Origin: an uncultured Spirochaetia bacterium
Lineage (GTDB): Bacteria > Spirochaetota > UBA6919
NCBI GenBank assembly: GCA_913053665.1
Contig: CAJXGR010000141.1
Location: 1 to 8,029, forward strand
Length of the DNA: 8,029 nt
Direction: 5' to 3'
The notes under the pieces are model-generated. The model searched no databases and was not told the DNA's origin. It saw nothing but the letters and a program-made list of their open reading frames with translations. The stretch's first letter is position 1. Each line of letters opens with the position of its first letter. The position numbers were made by a program, and so were the translations under genes. Positions 1 through 7,202 of the stretch are shown piece after piece.

Positions 1-24
1 GAACCCATGTGTTCACCCTTCCAC

Positions 25-56
25 AGAGGCAGACACGTGGGTCTGCCTCTACAGGC
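25..56. repeat. Palindromic repeat, GAGGCAGAC variant
   Basis: A perfect 10-bp inverted repeat, AGAGGCAGAC at 25-34 and GTCTGCCTCT at 41-50, with a 6-nt loop. It is followed by ACAGGCGG, the same tail that follows the copy at 4465-4501, so I place it in the same family with a different stem sequence. The left outer end (CCAC) does not match the usual CCTGT. It probably lies in the 3' flank of a gene upstream of the window. There is no T-run after the stem, so a classical intrinsic terminator is not supported. Confidence 0.7.
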
Positions 57-130
57 GGCGGGAGTTTTCAAAGCAAAGGATTTAGAGTAATCCCGTCTGG
101 GAGAGACTAAGTGGGAGGGAATCCAAAATT

Positions 131-1633
131 ATGGAATACGAAAAATACAGGGTCTTACTGATTGAAGACAGTAAAATAGACCAGATGGCATTCATTCGCT
201 ATGTGGAAAAGGACAATCTTCCATATGATTATGCTATCGCCGCTTCCACCAAAGAAGCTACCATTTCATTAAAGACAAAGGCCTTCGATGTGATCGTTAT
301 GGATTACGAACTCAGGGATGGGACAAGCTTACAGCTATTTGAACTGATCGAGAATACTCCTGTCATTGTTGTCACGGGGAGTGGAAACGAAGAAATTGCC
401 GTCAATGTCATGAAATCAGGTGCTTATGACTATATAGTGAAAGATCCCGAATATCGCTACCTCAAATTACTCCCTGTTACGGTAGAAAACGCTATTGGCC
501 ATGCTCGTGCCAAAAGAGACCTGAGGATGCTGTCACGGGCTCTCATGAGCATTAGCGACAGTGTGTATATTGTGAACATGGAAGACGAGATTATCTTCAC
601 CAACAGGGCTTTTTGCAACACTTACGGCTATCAGGAAGATGAGATTTCAGGAAAACATAGCCATATTCTATGGACGAAAGAAGAACTGGCCATCAGCCAA
701 CTCGATAAAATGTTCAGTGACAACGGATCGGAGTTCAATCACAAAAGGAAAGACGGTAGTGCTTTCCCTGTATCCCTCTCTAAGTCGACTGTGATAGATG
801 CTAAGGGTCGGGAGATTGCCTTTGTAGGGGTGGCCCACGATATTACCGAGCGAGTCACCACTCAAAAAGCCTTGGGAGAGTATGCCTTCGAGTTGGAGCG
901 TCTGAATACTGATCTGAGGAAGTCGGAATACCATTTTCAGGAGCTGAACGAAGCAAAGGACAAGTTCTTTTCTATCCTGTCTCATGACCTCAAAGACCCT
1001 TTCAATGGACTTCTGGGATTGTCTGAGTTATTGTTCTCAAGAATGGATCGGCTGGAGCCTGAGGATATAAAGGAATCCATTAAGTCCATTTATGAGAGTA
1101 GCAAGCATTTATATCAATTGCTTGAGAAGCTTTTGCAATGGGGACAAATACAAATGAGTGGAATGCCTTTTGAGCCAGAGGATATTTCATTAGATGCTGT
1201 TACTAAAGATTGTATACGTCTTTTGAAAAACCGTGCTGAAGAAAAGGACATCCATATCTCCTGCGAGATTCCCAACGGCACGCGTGTTTTTGCTGATCAG
1301 AACATGATTCACTCTATCCTACAGAATCTAATTACTAATGGGATCAAGTTCACCCCAAAAGGTGGACAGATTAGGGTCTTTTCAGAGGATTTGGATCAGT
1401 GGATAGAAATGTTTATCAAAGACACAGGGGTTGGGATAAGCCGGGAGGATCAGGAAAAGCTGTTCCAAATTGATCAATATCACAGTACTACCGGCACCGA
1501 CCACGAGAAAGGAAGTGGTCTGGGACTGATTCTCTGCAAAGAACTTATCGAAAAAAACGGGGGAAAAATATGGATAGAAAGCTCTTCCAGCGAGGGCAGT
1601 ATCTTTGCGCTACGCTTATCCAAGGCCTCCTGA
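131..1633 (+). CDS. Hybrid receiver-PAS-histidine kinase
   Basis: This is a 500-residue soluble signalling protein. Residues 6-125 form a response-regulator receiver domain with the acidic pair Glu12-Asp13, the phosphoacceptor Asp58, Thr82 and Lys104. A PAS domain follows at about 135-245, ending in the usual DITER motif. A short helical linker (246-275) leads to the dimerisation/phosphoacceptor domain with His285 in the SHDLKDPF H-box. The ATPase domain has an N-box (Asn399, Asn403), a G1 box DTGVGI at 431-436 and a G2 box GSGLGL at 461-466. No transmembrane segment or signal peptide is visible, so the protein should act in the cytoplasm and be driven by a partner kinase through its receiver or by a PAS ligand. 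The N-box reads NLITNGIKFT, with Gly where Ala is usual, and is still expected to bind ATP. The ATG at 131 has a GGAGG about 12 nt upstream, a little far. No DNA-binding output domain or adjacent regulator gene is present, so its target is unknown. Confidence 0.93.
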   Translation: MEYEKYRVLLIEDSKIDQMAFIRYVEKDNLPYDYAIAASTKEATISLKTKAFDVIVMDYELRDGTSLQLFELIENTPVIVVTGSGNEEIAVNVMKSGAYDYIVKDPEYRYLKLLPVTVENAIGHARAKRDLRMLSRALMSISDSVYIVNMEDEIIFTNRAFCNTYGYQEDEISGKHSHILWTKEELAISQLDKMFSDNGSEFNHKRKDGSAFPVSLSKSTVIDAKGREIAFVGVAHDITERVTTQKALGEYAFELERLNTDLRKSEYHFQELNEAKDKFFSILSHDLKDPFNGLLGLSELLFSRMDRLEPEDIKESIKSIYESSKHLYQLLEKLLQWGQIQMSGMPFEPEDISLDAVTKDCIRLLKNRAEEKDIHISCEIPNGTRVFADQNMIHSILQNLITNGIKFTPKGGQIRVFSEDLDQWIEMFIKDTGVGISREDQEKLFQIDQYHSTTGTDHEKGSGLGLILCKELIEKNGGKIWIESSSSEGSIFALRLSKAS

Positions 1634-1696
1634 TGAATGAAGAAAGTGTTCCATTAATCTTTTTCACCTAATTGTGGAAACACTAATTTGCTACCT

Positions 1697-1747
1697 AACA
1701 GCAATTTGTAGAAGCAGGTTTCAAACCCGCCCCTACAAATTGCTGTT
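1697..1747. repeat. Long palindromic repeat, GCGGGTTT type with AT-rich arms
   Basis: The outer arms 1697-1710 and 1734-1747 pair perfectly over 14 bp (AACAGCAATTTGTA with its complement). The inner arms 1711-1721 and 1723-1733 pair over 11 positions with three A-C mismatches, closing on a 1-nt formal loop at C1722. The right inner arm AAACCCGCCCC is the same as in the copy at the window end. The left arm has three G-to-A changes (GAAGCAGG for GGGGCGGG). It lies 63 bp after the kinase stop codon and could structure the 3' end of that transcript, but it has no T-run. Confidence 0.85.
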
Positions 1748-1767
1748 AATTCGACAGATTCTTAATC

Positions 1768-1785
1768 AATTCCCTACAGGGAGTT
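1768..1785. repeat. Short hairpin resembling a solo repeat end
   Basis: A 7-bp stem (1768-1774 with 1779-1785, one G-T pair) closes a TACA loop. Its core TCCCTACAGG differs by one base from CCCCTACAGG, the right terminus of the larger palindromic repeats in this window. It may be a decayed half-element, or chance. Confidence 0.4.
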
Positions 1786-1817
1786 ATTACCAAGAGTTTT
1801 ATTACTAGGAAAATCAG

Positions 1818-1846
1818 TTGGTATTAGCCGTATTTTTTACTATATT
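1818..1846 (+). promoter_or_regulatory. Candidate sigma70 promoter for dciA-gyrB
   Basis: TTGGTA at 1818-1823 (4/6 to the -35 consensus) and TATATT at 1841-1846 (5/6 to -10) are separated by 17 bp. Transcription would start near 1853 and leave a leader of about 160 nt before the ATG at 2012. The spacing is ideal but the -35 is only fair. The site is in the right place to drive the dciA-gyrB operon. Confidence 0.42.
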
Positions 1847-2011
1847 TCTATCATCGGGGCAAGGAACACTAGAGGACTCAAGACTCACAATAGATTCATG
1901 GTCCGGCTTTTTGACCCACTATAAGGGGATCCATAAAGCCTGGATCATCCTAAAGATCAGCGAATACCTCACCTTTCATCATTATTTCCCATCACTTAAA
2001 GGAATTAAGTC

Positions 2012-2509
2012 ATGAAGAAACCTAAATATACCTCTAATCGAGAGACTGAAAAGCTCAATCAGATTGTGATGGAATATATTCATAGGAAGAACTGGCGATC
2101 TCGTTTGCTGGAAGCCAATGCCGTCCATATATACAATCATTCCCCCGATGAGGCCATTAAAAGCTGTTCAAAAGCCTTCAAAGTCATGGGTCACGAGCTG
2201 TTTATTCATGTGGAATCCCCCACACACGCCCATCAGCTGACTTTTATGAGTCATGAAATTATAGAAAGAATTAACCAGAAGCTAAAATATCCTGCCATCC
2301 GTAAGCTCAGATTCCAGGTGGCCAAAATAATCCATGAGGATAGCCTTCCAGAGGTTTTGGATATAGACCCAACTGAAGGGATCCTGTTAGACGCTGATGA
2401 TGAAAAACAGATCATCGGGAATCTTTCTGAGATAAAAGATAAAGACCTTCGTGGCGATCTCAGCCACCTATACACAAACGTATTAAAACACAATAAGAGG
2501 AAAAGTTAA
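2012..2509 (+). CDS. dciA: DciA-like replication protein (DUF721)
   Basis: This 165-residue protein resembles the DUF721/DciA family. DciA is the replicative-helicase (DnaB) operator or loader in the many bacteria that lack DnaC. The region at about 14-103 fits the family: an N-terminal helix, a stretch where W-x-x-(I/V)-G is usual, a GHELFIHVESPTHAHQL segment (60-76) matching the family's G-x-L-x-V-x-V-x-S-x-x-x-A-x-x-L pattern, then IIERINQKL and RKLRFQV. The usual Trp of the central motif is replaced (VHIYNHSPDEA), so this is a divergent member. A charged, probably flexible C-terminal tail follows (104-165). An AAAGGA about 9 nt upstream supports the ATG at 2012. The gene overlaps gyrB by one base (TAATG), which implies translational coupling. 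A DUF721 gene directly before gyrB is an arrangement known from several phyla and strengthens the call. Confidence 0.75.
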   Translation: MKKPKYTSNRETEKLNQIVMEYIHRKNWRSRLLEANAVHIYNHSPDEAIKSCSKAFKVMGHELFIHVESPTHAHQLTFMSHEIIERINQKLKYPAIRKLRFQVAKIIHEDSLPEVLDIDPTEGILLDADDEKQIIGNLSEIKDKDLRGDLSHLYTNVLKHNKRKS

Positions 2510-4431
2510 TGTCAGACGCCCTATTAAACGAAGAAAACGCTTATAATGCCGATCAGGTACAGATTAAAGAAGGAATAGAACATGTGAGAATCCGTCCTGG
2601 TATGTATATCGGTGACACCAACATCAGGGGATTGCACCACCTGGTCTATGAAGTGGTGGATAACAGTATCGATGAAGCCTTAGCCGGCTACTGCAAGAAT
2701 GTCTCCATCCACATTGGAAAGGACAATATCATTACCGTTGAGGACGATGGAAGAGGGATTCCCGTTGATATCCATAGTGAGACAGGGACATCCACATTGG
2801 AAGTGGTGATGACTCGACTGGGAGCGGGGGGTAAGTTTGAGAATGATGCTTATAAAGTGTCTGGAGGACTTCACGGAGTGGGTGTCTCGGTGGTGAATGC
2901 TCTCTCTGAGTGGTGTGAAGGCTATGTGATGAGAAATGGCAAGGTTTATTATCAGCGGTATGAGCGTGGTAAAGTGCTTGAGCCGGTAAAAGTAATCGGT
3001 GATGCCTCCCACACGGGGACCAAGATCGTCTTTAAAGCGGATCATGAGATCTTTGAGATCCTTGTCTTTAGTTTTGATACCCTCTCTAAACGCCTTCGGG
3101 AACTGGCTTTCCTGAATAAGGGTATTCGGATTCTTATTGTGGATGAGCGAGAGGAGGAAATCAGGAAGCATGAGTTCCAGTTTGAGGGGGGGATTGTATC
3201 CTTTGTTGAATACTTGAATGAGTCCAAAACGCCCATTCAGCCGAAAGCCATCTATATAGAGGCCGTTAAAAACGATGTGGACGTGGAAATCGCTATTGAA
3301 TACAATGATGGATTCAAGGAAACCATCTATTCCTACGTGAATAATATCAATACAGCTGAGGGTGGAACGCATTTATCAGGATTTAAAAGTGCCCTCACCA
3401 AGTCCATTAATGAGGCTATCAAGAAGTTTGGTCTGGATAAGAAGCTGAAAGACAATCTGGAAGGGGAAGACACTCGTGAGGGACTGACGGCTGTGATCAG
3501 TATCAAACATCGGAATCCTCAATTTGAAGGGCAAACGAAGGGTAAATTAGGGAATAGTGAAGTGAAGGGAATCGTGGAATCTGTTATGAATGAAGGGCTT
3601 AGGGCGTTTTTAGAGGAAAACCCCCAAACCGCCAAGAAGATATTAGAGAAATGTATATCGGCTTATAGTGCCAGAAAAGCCGCCCAGTCCAAGCGAGACG
3701 CCGTAAGAAAGGGCTATCTGGATCGGGACTCTCTCCCAGGAAAGCTGGCGGACTGCAGCGAAAAGAACCCGGAACTCTGTGAACTCTATCTGGTAGAGGG
3801 AGACTCAGCGGGAGGGAGTGCCAAACAGGGACGGAGTCGAGAGTTTCAGGCTATCCTCCCCTTATGGGGGAAAATGCTGAATGTAGAGAAAACCCGTGTC
3901 GAAAAGGTCTTAGAGAACGAAAAACTCCAGCCCGTCATAGCTACGCTTGGGACCAGCATGGGTAAGGACTTCAATTATGAGAAATTACGGTATCACAAGA
4001 TCATCATCATGGCAGATGCTGATGTGGACGGCTCTCACATTCGTACGCTTCTCTTGACCTTCTTCTATCGCTATCTTACAGAGATCGTTGAGAAAAATCA
4101 TATCTACATCGCGATGCCCCCCCTTTATAAAGTCCAAAACGGCAAATCCGTGCAATACGCCTACAATGACAAAGAACGGGATGAAATCCTGTCCACCATA
4201 AAAAACCGTGACAAAGTATATATTCAACGCTATAAAGGGCTGGGTGAGATGAACCCTGATCAGTTATGGGAAACCACTATGGATCCTGAAAAGCGAAGTA
4301 TGATGCGGGTCACCGTGGAAGATGCTGTGGAAGCAGATGAAACCTTCTCCATCCTGATGGGGGATAAGGTGGAGCCTAGACGCCAGTTCATTCAGGCCCA
4401 TGCCAATAAAGCCAAGAACCTGGATATTTAA
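2509..4431 (+). CDS. gyrB: DNA gyrase subunit B
   Basis: The 640-residue ATPase subunit of DNA gyrase works with GyrA to introduce negative supercoils. The GHKL ATPase domain has Glu48 (catalytic base), Asn52, DDGRGIP at 79-85 and the GGLHGVG lid at 119-125. The transducer domain carries QTKGKLGN with the ATP-contacting Lys344. The TOPRIM domain has EGDSAGG at 430-436 and DADVD at 503-507 (metal ligands Glu430, Asp503, Asp505, Asp507). The tail has the GyrB-type RYKGLGEMNP motif. The length matches the short form, as in Bacillus, without the ~170-residue insertion of Escherichia coli. VEKTR after the LNV motif and the GyrB-type tail argue against ParE. Trp453 occupies the place of E. coli Lys447. 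The start ATG overlaps the dciA stop, with AGAGG about 8 nt upstream inside dciA. No gyrA is in the window. Confidence 0.98.
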   Translation: MSDALLNEENAYNADQVQIKEGIEHVRIRPGMYIGDTNIRGLHHLVYEVVDNSIDEALAGYCKNVSIHIGKDNIITVEDDGRGIPVDIHSETGTSTLEVVMTRLGAGGKFENDAYKVSGGLHGVGVSVVNALSEWCEGYVMRNGKVYYQRYERGKVLEPVKVIGDASHTGTKIVFKADHEIFEILVFSFDTLSKRLRELAFLNKGIRILIVDEREEEIRKHEFQFEGGIVSFVEYLNESKTPIQPKAIYIEAVKNDVDVEIAIEYNDGFKETIYSYVNNINTAEGGTHLSGFKSALTKSINEAIKKFGLDKKLKDNLEGEDTREGLTAVISIKHRNPQFEGQTKGKLGNSEVKGIVESVMNEGLRAFLEENPQTAKKILEKCISAYSARKAAQSKRDAVRKGYLDRDSLPGKLADCSEKNPELCELYLVEGDSAGGSAKQGRSREFQAILPLWGKMLNVEKTRVEKVLENEKLQPVIATLGTSMGKDFNYEKLRYHKIIIMADADVDGSHIRTLLLTFFYRYLTEIVEKNHIYIAMPPLYKVQNGKSVQYAYNDKERDEILSTIKNRDKVYIQRYKGLGEMNPDQLWETTMDPEKRSMMRVTVEDAVEADETFSILMGDKVEPRRQFIQAHANKAKNLDI

Positions 4432-4464
4432 GTGAAATCTATTTGAAATAACCTTTAGTGATAG

Positions 4465-4501
4465 GCCTGTAGGGGCGACCCGGTGGGTCGCCCCTACAGG
4501 C
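4465..4501. repeat. Palindromic repeat, GCGACCC type
   Basis: A perfect 17-bp inverted repeat (4465-4481 with 4485-4501) with a 3-nt loop GGT. The arms read GCCTGTAGGGGCGACCC and its complement. It is nearly identical to the copy at 7203-7241, differing in the loop base and outermost pair. It lies 33 bp after the gyrB stop, so it would be the first strong structure in a gyrB transcript. The following bases (GGTAAAATAAT) lack a T-run. Confidence 0.92.
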
Positions 4502-4571
4502 GGTAAAATAATCGGTTTATTATCACGACCAATAAAGTACACTTAGATCATTATATCAACAGGGTAACAAG

Positions 4572-5798
4572 ATGAAACACGTTAGAATAGCTCTTTTTGT
4601 CGTGTTCACATTTAATGGATTCGTCTCTTGTGCCGGACTTAGAGCCAAACCCTATGATCAGTCCACCCGCAATATGCTTCAGGAATATCGTAAAGGTTCT
4701 TTCTCACAGGCTTATATCATGGCAGACAAGCTGGTGAAACGGAGTGGGGGCCCTAAAAATCGGGATTATTATTTAACCCTCCTGGAACGGGGCAAAGTGG
4801 CATTAGCCAATGGAAACTACGATCAGGCCATTAAAGATCTTCAAACTGCTGAAAAACGCTTCCTCAAAATAGAAGACACCCTATCCATCCGTGAAGAAGT
4901 GAGTACCCTTTTCACCCATGAAAGAGGCAAAGAATATGAGGTCGAACCCCATGAGATGCTGTTAATCAGCCCCTATCTCGCCCTGGCTTACTTATCCAGA
5001 GGGGACTTTCCCGGTGCCATTGTTGAGAGAAACCGTGCTATCAATAAGATCAACCACTATGTTGAGCGAGCCAAAAAGAAATACCTGGAAAATCCCTTCT
5101 CAAGGTACGTTTCAGCCTTGATCTATGAAATGGAAGGCCGAGGAAGTGAAGCCGCCATCGAATACCGAAAGATCATTAAAACGTTTAATTATTTAAAGGA
5201 CATGAAAAAAAGAAGCAGAAGGTCTAATGATCTGGTGATTCTTGTGGATGTGGGTCTCGCACCCAGCCGATATGAAATCAAGTATGGGCCGGAGGATATA
5301 ACCTGTGATCAGCAAACCTACACTGTTTCGTTTGCTTATGCCGGGATCAGGCCGACTAAAAGTCGAATTAATCGTTGTCATGTCTTTGTGGATGGTACCG
5401 AAAAAGGAAAAACTCGCCTTCTTTATAATCTGGAAAAGACCGTTATGATCCAGTATAATAAGACCCGATCAAAGAGGATAGGGTATTTAGTGAACCGTTC
5501 ATTGATCAGATTAGGCGCCGATATTGAGGCTCATAAGACTGGAGGAGTCATGGATGGCCCACGAAACGCTATTATTAGGGCTATCGGAAAGGGTATTCGA
5601 CTCATCAATAAACTTACGATCAAAGCAGACCTCAGACAATGGGCCACCCTCCCCAAGAACATTCAGTATATACGGATTCCTGATCTTTCAGCGGGTGATC
5701 ATACCATTAAGATCACTTATCCGGGGGGGGCACAGGTTCAAACAGTACGTGTTAAAAAAGATACAGTGAATATACTTTATAAGGTCGTTCCATACTAG
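4572..5798 (+). CDS. TPR lipoprotein, COG3014-like, copy 1
   Basis: This 408-residue protein has a short signal peptide and a lipobox-like FVSC, with Cys20 as the likely lipidated residue. Ala-Gly at +2/+3 argues for sorting to the outer membrane. Residues ~30-205 are helical and TPR-like, with clear repeats around 66-99 (ALANGNYDQAIKDLQTAE) and 126-205 (ALAYLSRGDFPGAIVERNRA; ALIYEMEGRGSEAAIEYRK). The C-terminal half is predicted beta-rich. It holds the motif ADLRQWATLPKNIQ (352-365) and ends in a PEGA-like stretch (GDHTIKI to KDTVNILYKV). The overall pattern matches the uncharacterised COG3014 group as I remember it, whose genes often neighbour lpoB. Function is unknown; a role in assembling or regulating peptidoglycan synthesis is inferred only from context. 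The ATG at 4572 has AGGG 7 nt upstream. No clear promoter is seen between gyrB and this gene. A run of eight G (5723-5730) lies near the 3' end. Confidence 0.85.
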   Translation: MKHVRIALFVVFTFNGFVSCAGLRAKPYDQSTRNMLQEYRKGSFSQAYIMADKLVKRSGGPKNRDYYLTLLERGKVALANGNYDQAIKDLQTAEKRFLKIEDTLSIREEVSTLFTHERGKEYEVEPHEMLLISPYLALAYLSRGDFPGAIVERNRAINKINHYVERAKKKYLENPFSRYVSALIYEMEGRGSEAAIEYRKIIKTFNYLKDMKKRSRRSNDLVILVDVGLAPSRYEIKYGPEDITCDQQTYTVSFAYAGIRPTKSRINRCHVFVDGTEKGKTRLLYNLEKTVMIQYNKTRSKRIGYLVNRSLIRLGADIEAHKTGGVMDGPRNAIIRAIGKGIRLINKLTIKADLRQWATLPKNIQYIRIPDLSAGDHTIKITYPGGAQVQTVRVKKDTVNILYKVVPY

Positions 5799-5852
5799 CC
5801 TTCAGAAAATATATTCGTCTTAATGGTATTCTATACTCGGGATAAATAATCC

Positions 5853-5881
5853 TTGACTTTTCTTGCGTGGCTCGTTATAAT
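5853..5881 (+). promoter_or_regulatory. Near-consensus sigma70 promoter
   Basis: TTGACT at 5853-5858 (5/6 to -35) and TATAAT at 5876-5881 (6/6 to -10) are separated by exactly 17 bp. Transcription is expected to start near 5888, about 27 nt before the TTG at 5915. This is the best promoter in the window and gives the second lipoprotein paralog, and probably lpoB, a transcript independent of gyrB and copy 1. It rules against the upstream in-frame GTG at 5867, which lies inside the promoter spacer. Confidence 0.85.
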
Positions 5882-5900
5882 TTGCATGCTTTTAATATTC

Positions 5901-5908
5901 AGGGGGAG
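5901..5908 (+). promoter_or_regulatory. Ribosome binding site deciding TTG start
   Basis: AGGGGGAG lies 6 nt before the TTG at 5915. Starting there gives a normal lipoprotein signal peptide (Lys-Arg, hydrophobic core, Cys21). Starting at the GTG at 5867 would add 16 residues and fall upstream of the predicted transcription start. Confidence 0.75.
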
Positions 5909-5914
5909 TCTAGT

Positions 5915-7159
5915 TTGAAACGACCTATCGTATTAATCTTAATGTCTATCCTATTTAGTTTTACCGTCTTGACCTGTGCAGGACTCAGGGCTAAGCCATA
6001 CGGCCAGTATACCCGCGGCATGCTGCAAAGTTATCGCAATGGCCAGTTTTCATTGGCTTACGCACGGGCTGATGGTTTAGTGAAGTTCAGTGCGAGGCGT
6101 CAAAAACAGGACTATTACTTAACCCTCCTGGAACGGGGCAAAGTGGCATTAGCCAATGGGAACTACGATCAGGCCATTAACGATCTTCAAGTCGCCGAAA
6201 AGAAGTTCCTTAAGATAGAAGGCCAATTCTCTTTTAGTGAAGAAGCAACTTCCCTCTTCTCCAACGAAAGAGGGAAGTTGTATGAAGTGGATCCCCATGA
6301 GATGCTGTTAATCAGCCCTTATCTCGCTCTGGCTTATTTATCCAAAGGGGATTTCCCCGGTGCCCGTGTTGAAAGAAACCGTACCATCAACAAGATCAAC
6401 CACTATATTGAGAAATCCAGAAAACGACGTTATCTGGAGAACCCCTTCTCAAGGTATGTTTCAGCTTTAATCTATGAAATGGAAGGAAAGAGCGATGATG
6501 CCAAGATCGAGTACCGAAAGATGGCTAAGTATTCCAAGTACTTAAGGTATATGAAAAAGGCAGTCGATAAAGTGGGTAAGAAGTCCACCGATTTAGTTGT
6601 CCTGGTGGATGCAGGTGTTGCTCCATATAAATACGAAATAAAATATGGGCCCACAACAATGCGTATTGGAAGGCAGATTCACACGATTGCTTTCGCCTAT
6701 GCTGGAATGAGACCCAGTCCCAGCCGAATTCACAGGTGCCGTGTTTATGTGGACAGGAAAAAGATGGGTAAAACCCGCCTTCTTTATGATTTAGAGACGA
6801 CCGTTATCACCCGGCATAAAAAAACCCAATCCAGGAGAATAGGAAATATGCTGAAGCGGATTGCAATTAAAATAGCCGCTAGTGCCGCTCTTCAGGCCGC
6901 TGGAAATAAAACAAAGGGTGCAGGAGGGGCTATTCTTAAAATAGTTGGCTGGGGAATAGGTGCAGCAGGAGCTTATATGGAGAAGGCTGATCTCAGACAG
7001 TGGAGCACTCTACCCAAAAACATTCAGTACATCCGGATACCCAATCTCAAACCAGGGAATCATCTTATCAAGATCCGACATGGGGGTGGGGTTCAGGAAA
7101 AACAAGTGGTCATCAAAAAAGATACCGTGACCATTGCCTATTTCGTATCCCCCTTTTAG
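5915..7159 (+). CDS. TPR lipoprotein, COG3014-like, copy 2
   Basis: This paralog of the gene at 4572-5798 has about 414 residues from the TTG start. The reading frame opens further upstream at GTG 5867, but that lies within the promoter. The signal peptide ends in VLTC with Cys21 the probable lipid anchor, followed by AGLRAKPY as in copy 1. The TPR-like half is strongly conserved (LLERGKVALANGNYDQAI; HEMLLISPYLALAYL; ENPFSRYVSALIYEMEG). So are the ADLRQW-TLPKNIQYIRIP motif and the PEGA-like end. The main difference is a Gly/Ala-rich hydrophobic segment of about 40 residues (316-355; 6860-6979), with AASAALQAAG and GWGIGAAGAYM, which in copy 1 is more polar. It could be a membrane-associating helical hairpin. 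The gene has its own promoter and is followed by a palindromic repeat and the lpoB-like gene. Function is unknown. Confidence 0.85.
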   Translation: MKRPIVLILMSILFSFTVLTCAGLRAKPYGQYTRGMLQSYRNGQFSLAYARADGLVKFSARRQKQDYYLTLLERGKVALANGNYDQAINDLQVAEKKFLKIEGQFSFSEEATSLFSNERGKLYEVDPHEMLLISPYLALAYLSKGDFPGARVERNRTINKINHYIEKSRKRRYLENPFSRYVSALIYEMEGKSDDAKIEYRKMAKYSKYLRYMKKAVDKVGKKSTDLVVLVDAGVAPYKYEIKYGPTTMRIGRQIHTIAFAYAGMRPSPSRIHRCRVYVDRKKMGKTRLLYDLETTVITRHKKTQSRRIGNMLKRIAIKIAASAALQAAGNKTKGAGGAILKIVGWGIGAAGAYMEKADLRQWSTLPKNIQYIRIPNLKPGNHLIKIRHGGGVQEKQVVIKKDTVTIAYFVSPF

Positions 7160-7202
7160 CTTATTGACACAAGAAGATAGAGAGAAATCAGTTCGTGATA
7201 TT

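Larger units (their letters stand above)
1634..2011. other. 378-bp intergenic region between kinase and dciA
   Basis: This spacer separates the kinase from the dciA-gyrB operon. It holds a long palindromic repeat (1697-1747), a short related hairpin (1768-1785) and a candidate sigma70 promoter (1818-1846). I found no convincing gene or RNA gene in it. One weak match to a DnaA box (TGTGGAAAC near 1675, two mismatches) stands alone, so there is no support for a replication origin. Confidence 0.6.

Noticed and set aside
1673..1683. DnaA box suggesting a replication origin near dciA-gyrB
   Set aside because: A single site with two mismatches and no cluster, dnaA or dnaN nearby.
1818..2015. 65-codon frame opening at TTG before dciA, overlapping it by ATGA
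   Set aside because: Its TTG coincides with a candidate -35 box, the predicted transcript starts inside it, the product resembles nothing I know, and dciA has its own ribosome site.
2680..3372. 230-codon antisense frame within gyrB
   Set aside because: It lies wholly opposite conserved gyrB sequence and shows no domain or start signal; a shadow of gyrB codon structure.
4465..4501. Intrinsic terminator for gyrB
   Set aside because: The stem is strong but no T-run follows on the + strand, and near-identical copies occur elsewhere, so it is called a repeat; a role at the RNA 3' end remains possible.
5524..5769. 81-codon + frame inside lipoprotein copy 1
   Set aside because: Overlaps the conserved C-terminal domain in another frame, with no recognisable product.
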